DNA of 8,926 nucleotides from an uncultured Verrucomicrobiota bacterium (GTDB lineage: Bacteria > Verrucomicrobiota > Verrucomicrobiia > Limisphaerales > SXTU01), in assembly GCA_903863315.1 (NCBI GenBank), contig CAIPBN010000765.1:1-8926 (forward strand), given 5' to 3'. Of the stretch, positions 6,220-8,926 are shown one piece after another. Each line of letters starts with the position of its first letter. Position 1 is the first letter of the stretch. A program made the position numbers and the translations under genes. The notes under the pieces were generated by a model. It was not told the DNA's origin and searched no databases. It saw only the letters and a program-made list of their open reading frames with translations.

Positions 6220-7545
6220 ATGCTCGACGTCTCCCTCAGTCCGCAGCCGAACCGCTTCTGCAACGGCTGGGCCCGCCGCGACTTTCTCCGCGTGGGCGCG
6301 CTGGCTCCGTTTGGCCTCTCCCTGCCGGCCTTGCTTGCGGCGGAGAAGAGCGCCGGTCCTGACCGGAAAGCCCGTGCCAAGTCGGTGGTGCTCGTCTTCC
6401 TCGGGGGTGGGCTCTCGCATCACGACAGCTTCGATCTGAAGCCCGATGCCCCGGCTGACGTGCGCGGCATCTACAAGCCCATCCCGACCAATGTCCCCGG
6501 CCTGCACATCGGCGAGCTGTTACCGAAGATGGCCAAGACGATGGACAAGCTCACGCTGGTCCGCTCCGGGGCGCACGAGAACGACCACCACGAGACCGCG
6601 ACCAACTGGGTGCTCTCCGGGCGCTTCGGTTCGCTCTTCGGCGAATACCCGGCGATGGGCGCGGTGGTCGCACACCGCGCCGGTTTCCGCAACGTGTTGC
6701 CGCCCTACGTGGCCATTCCGCGCAACCCGTCCTTCACCTGGGAGCTGGGCAAGAGCGTTTTCCTTGGCGGTCGCTGTGAGTCCTTCAAGGCGGGCGATCC
6801 GAATGCGGACAACTACAAGGTTCGCGATCTATCCGTGCCTGCCGAGGTGAAGCGCGAGAATCTCGAACGCCGCAAGACGCTGCTGGCGGCGGTGGACAAC
6901 CTGGCCAAGCGCATTGACGGCAACGATCAGCTTGCCACCTACAACGAGTTCCAGCAGCACGCCGCCGAGATGGTGTTGTCGAAGGAGGCGCAGACCGCCT
7001 TCGCCATCGATCAGGAGTCACCCAAGCTGCGCGACGAGTATGGGCGCAGCACCTTCGGCCAGAGCTGCCTGCTCGCGCGGCGGCTGGTGCAGCACGGTGT
7101 GCGCTTCGTGACCGTGAACTACGGCGGCTGGGATCATCACGCGAAGATTTTCCCGAGTCTCGACAAGAAGCTGCCGGAGTTTGACAACGGCTTTGCGACG
7201 TTCATCCAGGACATGGATGCGCATGGTTTGCTGAAGGACACGCTCGTCGTTTGCATGGGCGAGTTCGGACGCACGCCCAAGATCAACAAGGACGCCGGTC
7301 GTGACCACTGGGGCAAGGCGGCTTCAATGCTCTTCGCCGGGGCGGGTGTCAGCCGGGGCAAGGTCGTCGGAGCCACGGATCGCGATGGGGCGCTGGTCAC
7401 GGAATCACCGGTCCGTCCGGCGGATGTGGCTTACACGATTTTTGATTCGCTCGGCATCGATCCGCGCAGCGAAATCCACACGCCCGACGGCCGCCCGGTG
7501 GCCATTCTGGACGAGGGTGCGGTCATCCAGCCGTTGTTCAGTTGA
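6220..7545 (+). CDS. DUF1501 family protein, Tat-exported, alkaline phosphatase-like fold
   Basis: Members of DUF1501 are related to the sulfatase/alkaline phosphatase superfamily and are almost always encoded beside DUF1549/DUF1553 genes; their substrate is not established. The 441 residues begin with a twin-arginine signal (ARRDFLRVGA, 18-27, then a hydrophobic stretch to LLAAE at about 42), indicating export of the folded protein. Superfamily-like metal and active-site segments follow: LGGGLSHHDSFDLKP (61-75), HENDHHETATNWVLSG (119-134), NYGGWDHH (300-307), MGEFGRTP (346-353) and GRDHW (360-364). The C-terminal DSLGIDPRSEIHTPDGRPV (409-427) is the usual family ending. The length is typical. 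There is no formylglycine Cys-x-Pro-x-Arg motif, so it is not a type I sulfatase. It starts 3 nt after the DUF1549 protein stop and ends 1 nt before the next start, which implies co-expression and probably a shared envelope complex. Confidence 0.93.
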   Translation: MLDVSLSPQPNRFCNGWARRDFLRVGALAPFGLSLPALLAAEKSAGPDRKARAKSVVLVFLGGGLSHHDSFDLKPDAPADVRGIYKPIPTNVPGLHIGELLPKMAKTMDKLTLVRSGAHENDHHETATNWVLSGRFGSLFGEYPAMGAVVAHRAGFRNVLPPYVAIPRNPSFTWELGKSVFLGGRCESFKAGDPNADNYKVRDLSVPAEVKRENLERRKTLLAAVDNLAKRIDGNDQLATYNEFQQHAAEMVLSKEAQTAFAIDQESPKLRDEYGRSTFGQSCLLARRLVQHGVRFVTVNYGGWDHHAKIFPSLDKKLPEFDNGFATFIQDMDAHGLLKDTLVVCMGEFGRTPKINKDAGRDHWGKAASMLFAGAGVSRGKVVGATDRDGALVTESPVRPADVAYTIFDSLGIDPRSEIHTPDGRPVAILDEGAVIQPLFS

Positions 7546-7546
7546 G

Positions 7547-8326
7547 ATGAAGACCCGCGTTGCTGGTCCACTGTTCGGCGGGATGTTGGCCATCACCTGT
7601 GCCTTCTGGGTGCGGGCGGCGGAGGCCAAGAAGGAAGAGCCGAAGCCGCCGAAAGTTTTGCTCGCCGTGCCCTTCGCAGTCATCGCCGGGCAGACCAACC
7701 GCGTCGAGGTCCGGGGCTTGAATCTCGACACGGTGAAGGCGGTGCAGTTCGAGGCCGCTGGCGTGGTTGCGACGGTGAAATCGGCGGGCAAGTCAGAGCC
7801 GCCGAAGAATGCGAAGAAGGAACGCTTTGGTGACACGCAGGCGGTGCTGGAGGTCTTTGTCCCGGCGTCGGCCGGGGCATCGGAGCTGCCCTTCAAAGTT
7901 GAAACTCCGGCCAACGGGTCTGCCGACGGTCGCCTGCGCGTGCTGCGTCGCGGTGAGTTCACCGAGGAGAAGGAGGAGAACGGCTCCTTTGCCCACCCGC
8001 AGTCTCTCCAACTGCCGGCCCTTGTGCGCGGCAGCATCAAGGGCGCGCAGGATGTGGACATATTTCAGTTCGAGGGCAAGGCGGGCTGGAAACTGACCGC
8101 CGAGGTGCTGGCCGGCCGGGCTGGTTCGCCGTGCGATCCGCTGCTCACGTTGTGGAGCGAGCGCCGCGCGTTGCTGCTCTCCGATGATGATTCGGCCACC
8201 GAGCGCGATGCGCGGTTGACCTTCACGCTGCCGGCGAATGGGAAGTATTTTCTCGTGGTGCAGGACGCCCACGATCAGGGCGGGCCGGCTTACGGTTATC
8301 ACCTGTCCGTGCAGTGCGGACCCTGA
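7547..8326 (+). CDS. Exported PPC-domain protein
   Basis: A 259-residue secreted protein of unknown function. The N-terminal signal peptide (positive Lys2/Arg4, hydrophobic 5-22) probably ends at AEA-KK (after Ala27). A short Lys/Pro-rich linker (28-36) precedes a beta-rich domain about 37-132 resembling IPT/TIG or Ig-like folds (AGQTNRVEVRGLNL, 47-60), interrupted by a Lys-rich loop (about 82-93). Residues about 145-256 match the bacterial pre-peptidase C-terminal (PPC) domain: PALVRGSIKGAQDVDIFQFEG (157-177), CDPLLTLW (196-203), SDDDS (212-216) and NGKYFLVVQDA (231-241). No protease domain is present, so this is a stand-alone binding or assembly module rather than a peptidase. The ATG lies 1 nt after the DUF1501 stop (TGA-G-ATG), implying reinitiation-type coupling. 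The reading frame is open further upstream, but only inside the DUF1501 gene, and the signal peptide fixes this start. Last gene of the plus-strand operon. Confidence 0.88.
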   Translation: MKTRVAGPLFGGMLAITCAFWVRAAEAKKEEPKPPKVLLAVPFAVIAGQTNRVEVRGLNLDTVKAVQFEAAGVVATVKSAGKSEPPKNAKKERFGDTQAVLEVFVPASAGASELPFKVETPANGSADGRLRVLRRGEFTEEKEENGSFAHPQSLQLPALVRGSIKGAQDVDIFQFEGKAGWKLTAEVLAGRAGSPCDPLLTLWSERRALLLSDDDSATERDARLTFTLPANGKYFLVVQDAHDQGGPAYGYHLSVQCGP

Positions 8327-8345
8327 GCCGCCGGCTAAGGCGGCT
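8326..8345. terminator. GC-rich stem-loop between convergent genes, possible bidirectional terminator
   Basis: AGCCGCC (8326-8332) and GGCGGCT (8339-8345) form a perfect 7-bp stem with the 6-nt loop GGCTAA. It begins at the last base of the PPC gene stop codon and lies 22 nt before the stop of the convergent prepilin-like gene. The position suits a shared terminator, but no T-tract follows on either strand, so it may instead block 3' exonucleases or act with Rho. Confidence 0.4.
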
Positions 8346-8366
8346 GCCAATTCCACCAGCCCGGAC

Positions 8367-8926
8367 TTACTCGCTGCTGCGGGAGATGAGCCACCGAACG
8401 TCCGTGCCGGAATTGGGATGAGCACCATTTCGGGTGACGGTGCGGCGGTCCACCCACCGGTGTGTCTCTGAGTGGCCGTCGGCAAACGAAAGTCCGCCGG
8501 AGTCGTTGTGGTAGCTGGCCGGATAATCAATGAAGGTCGTGGCCGTGGGCATAGGGTCCGCCACCCAGTAGATGCCGTCATTGAGGCCCGTGGGTTCCTC
8601 ATCTAGGAAGACAAACCGCTGGGCCGGGTTGATGATTTCACTGGTGCGCCGGAACTTCGCATACGTGGACGCCTGGATGTTGGGGTAAAACTGGCCGTTG
8701 TTCTGCCCGCCCATGTAGCCGTTCATGGACACGCTGCGAATGCGGGGAATGCCCAGTCCGGCGGCGACGCTGCGATCCGCCGGACACTTGAAGATTTCAG
8801 GGGTCTGCGCGAAGCGGCCGATCAAGCCCGACATCATCAGCGAGATGTTGGTGGCCTCGGTGGCGATGGCCATGTTCGCGGTGCCAAACCATTGCTGGTA
8901 ACCCGTCTGGTTGGAGTTGTAGGGCA
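8367..8926 (-). CDS. H-X9-DG prepilin-like (type II secretion/DUF1559-related) protein, N-terminus outside the window
   Basis: The C-terminal 185 residues of a pseudopilin-like protein typical of Planctomycetota and Verrucomicrobiota, probably membrane-anchored by an N-terminal prepilin helix that lies beyond position 8926. The frame is open to the window edge; visible residues upstream of the first internal ATG (8873) read PYNSNQTGYQQWFGTAN, consistent with the body of such a protein, so 8873 is not taken as the start. Key features: KCPADRS (visible residues 46-52), RSVSMNGYMGG (63-73), FVFLDEEP (104-111), and the hallmark YHNDSGGLSFADGH (138-151), in which His139 is followed by exactly nine residues and then Asp149-Gly150, and then HRW. 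The motif sits at 8472-8510. The stop TAA is at 8367-8369. Convergent with the PPC gene, so independently transcribed. Specific function of these proteins, which are highly multiplied in their hosts, is unknown. Confidence 0.9.
   Translation of the reverse strand, partial: PYNSNQTGYQQWFGTANMAIATEATNISLMMSGLIGRFAQTPEIFKCPADRSVAAGLGIPRIRSVSMNGYMGGQNNGQFYPNIQASTYAKFRRTSEIINPAQRFVFLDEEPTGLNDGIYWVADPMPTATTFIDYPASYHNDSGGLSFADGHSETHRWVDRRTVTRNGAHPNSGTDVRWLISRSSE

Noticed and set aside
5191..6507. Long minus-strand open frame (438 codons) opposite the DUF1553 and DUF1501 coding regions
   Set aside because: It spans the junction of two well-supported plus-strand genes and shows no domain, signal peptide or motif; the low stop frequency is explained by GC-rich third positions.
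7301..7546. Upstream extension of the PPC protein frame into the DUF1501 gene
   Set aside because: The extension is Arg/Ser-rich, overlaps a conserved coding region and would bury the clear signal peptide that begins at ATG 7547.
8367..8873. ATG 8873 as the true start of the H-X9-DG protein
   Set aside because: The frame stays open to the window edge with protein-like sequence, and the expected prepilin N-terminus is missing from the ATG 8873 version, so the gene is partial.
1..8926. tRNA, rRNA, CRISPR, insertion sequence or prophage features
   Set aside because: No cloverleaf, spaced repeat array, transposase, integrase or terminal inverted repeats were seen; nearly all the DNA is protein-coding.

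Overview
High-GC bacterial window whose gene content points to the Verrucomicrobiota (Pedosphaera/Limisphaerales-like), with Planctomycetota as the second choice. The diagnostic genes are a DUF1549/DUF1553 cytochrome-type protein paired with a Tat-exported DUF1501 protein, a formylglycine sulfatase, and a prepilin-like protein with the H-X9-DG motif. The assignment rests on recognised family signatures and remembered family resemblance; no search was run. All of the DNA is accounted for by eight genes and two short intergenic regions. No RNA genes, mobile elements or CRISPR arrays were seen.

Left half (1-3320, minus strand): a four-gene run transcribed leftward. It starts with a class I SAM methyltransferase (2643-3320), followed with a 4-nt ATGA overlap by a WaaG-like GT4 glycosyltransferase (1561-2646), then 9 nt later by a WaaE/KdtX-like GT2 glycosyltransferase (784-1551), then 31 nt later by an arylsulfatase B-like sulfatase that runs off the left edge (1-752). 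The first three look like an envelope glycan (LPS core or similar) assembly operon. The sulfatase may be a passenger or may be co-transcribed.

Middle (3321-3507): a 187-bp divergent intergenic region with a perfect 10-bp tandem repeat, a perfect GC-rich inverted repeat and a weak promoter-like element facing the methyltransferase.

Right half (3508-8326, plus strand): a tightly packed three-gene operon with gaps of 3 and 1 nt. It encodes a 902-residue Ig/cytochrome/DUF1549/DUF1553 protein with one CX4CH and one CXXCH haem-type motif, a 441-residue DUF1501 protein of alkaline-phosphatase-like fold with a twin-arginine signal, and a 259-residue exported protein ending in a PPC domain. All three carry export signals, so they probably act together in the periplasm or at the outer membrane. 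Their biochemical function is not established; this operon is the best candidate here for an uncharacterised system.

Right edge (8367-8926, minus strand): the C-terminal part of an H-X9-DG prepilin-like protein, convergent with the operon and separated from it by 40 bp containing a GC-rich stem-loop. None of the seven visible start codons has a convincing Shine-Dalgarno sequence.
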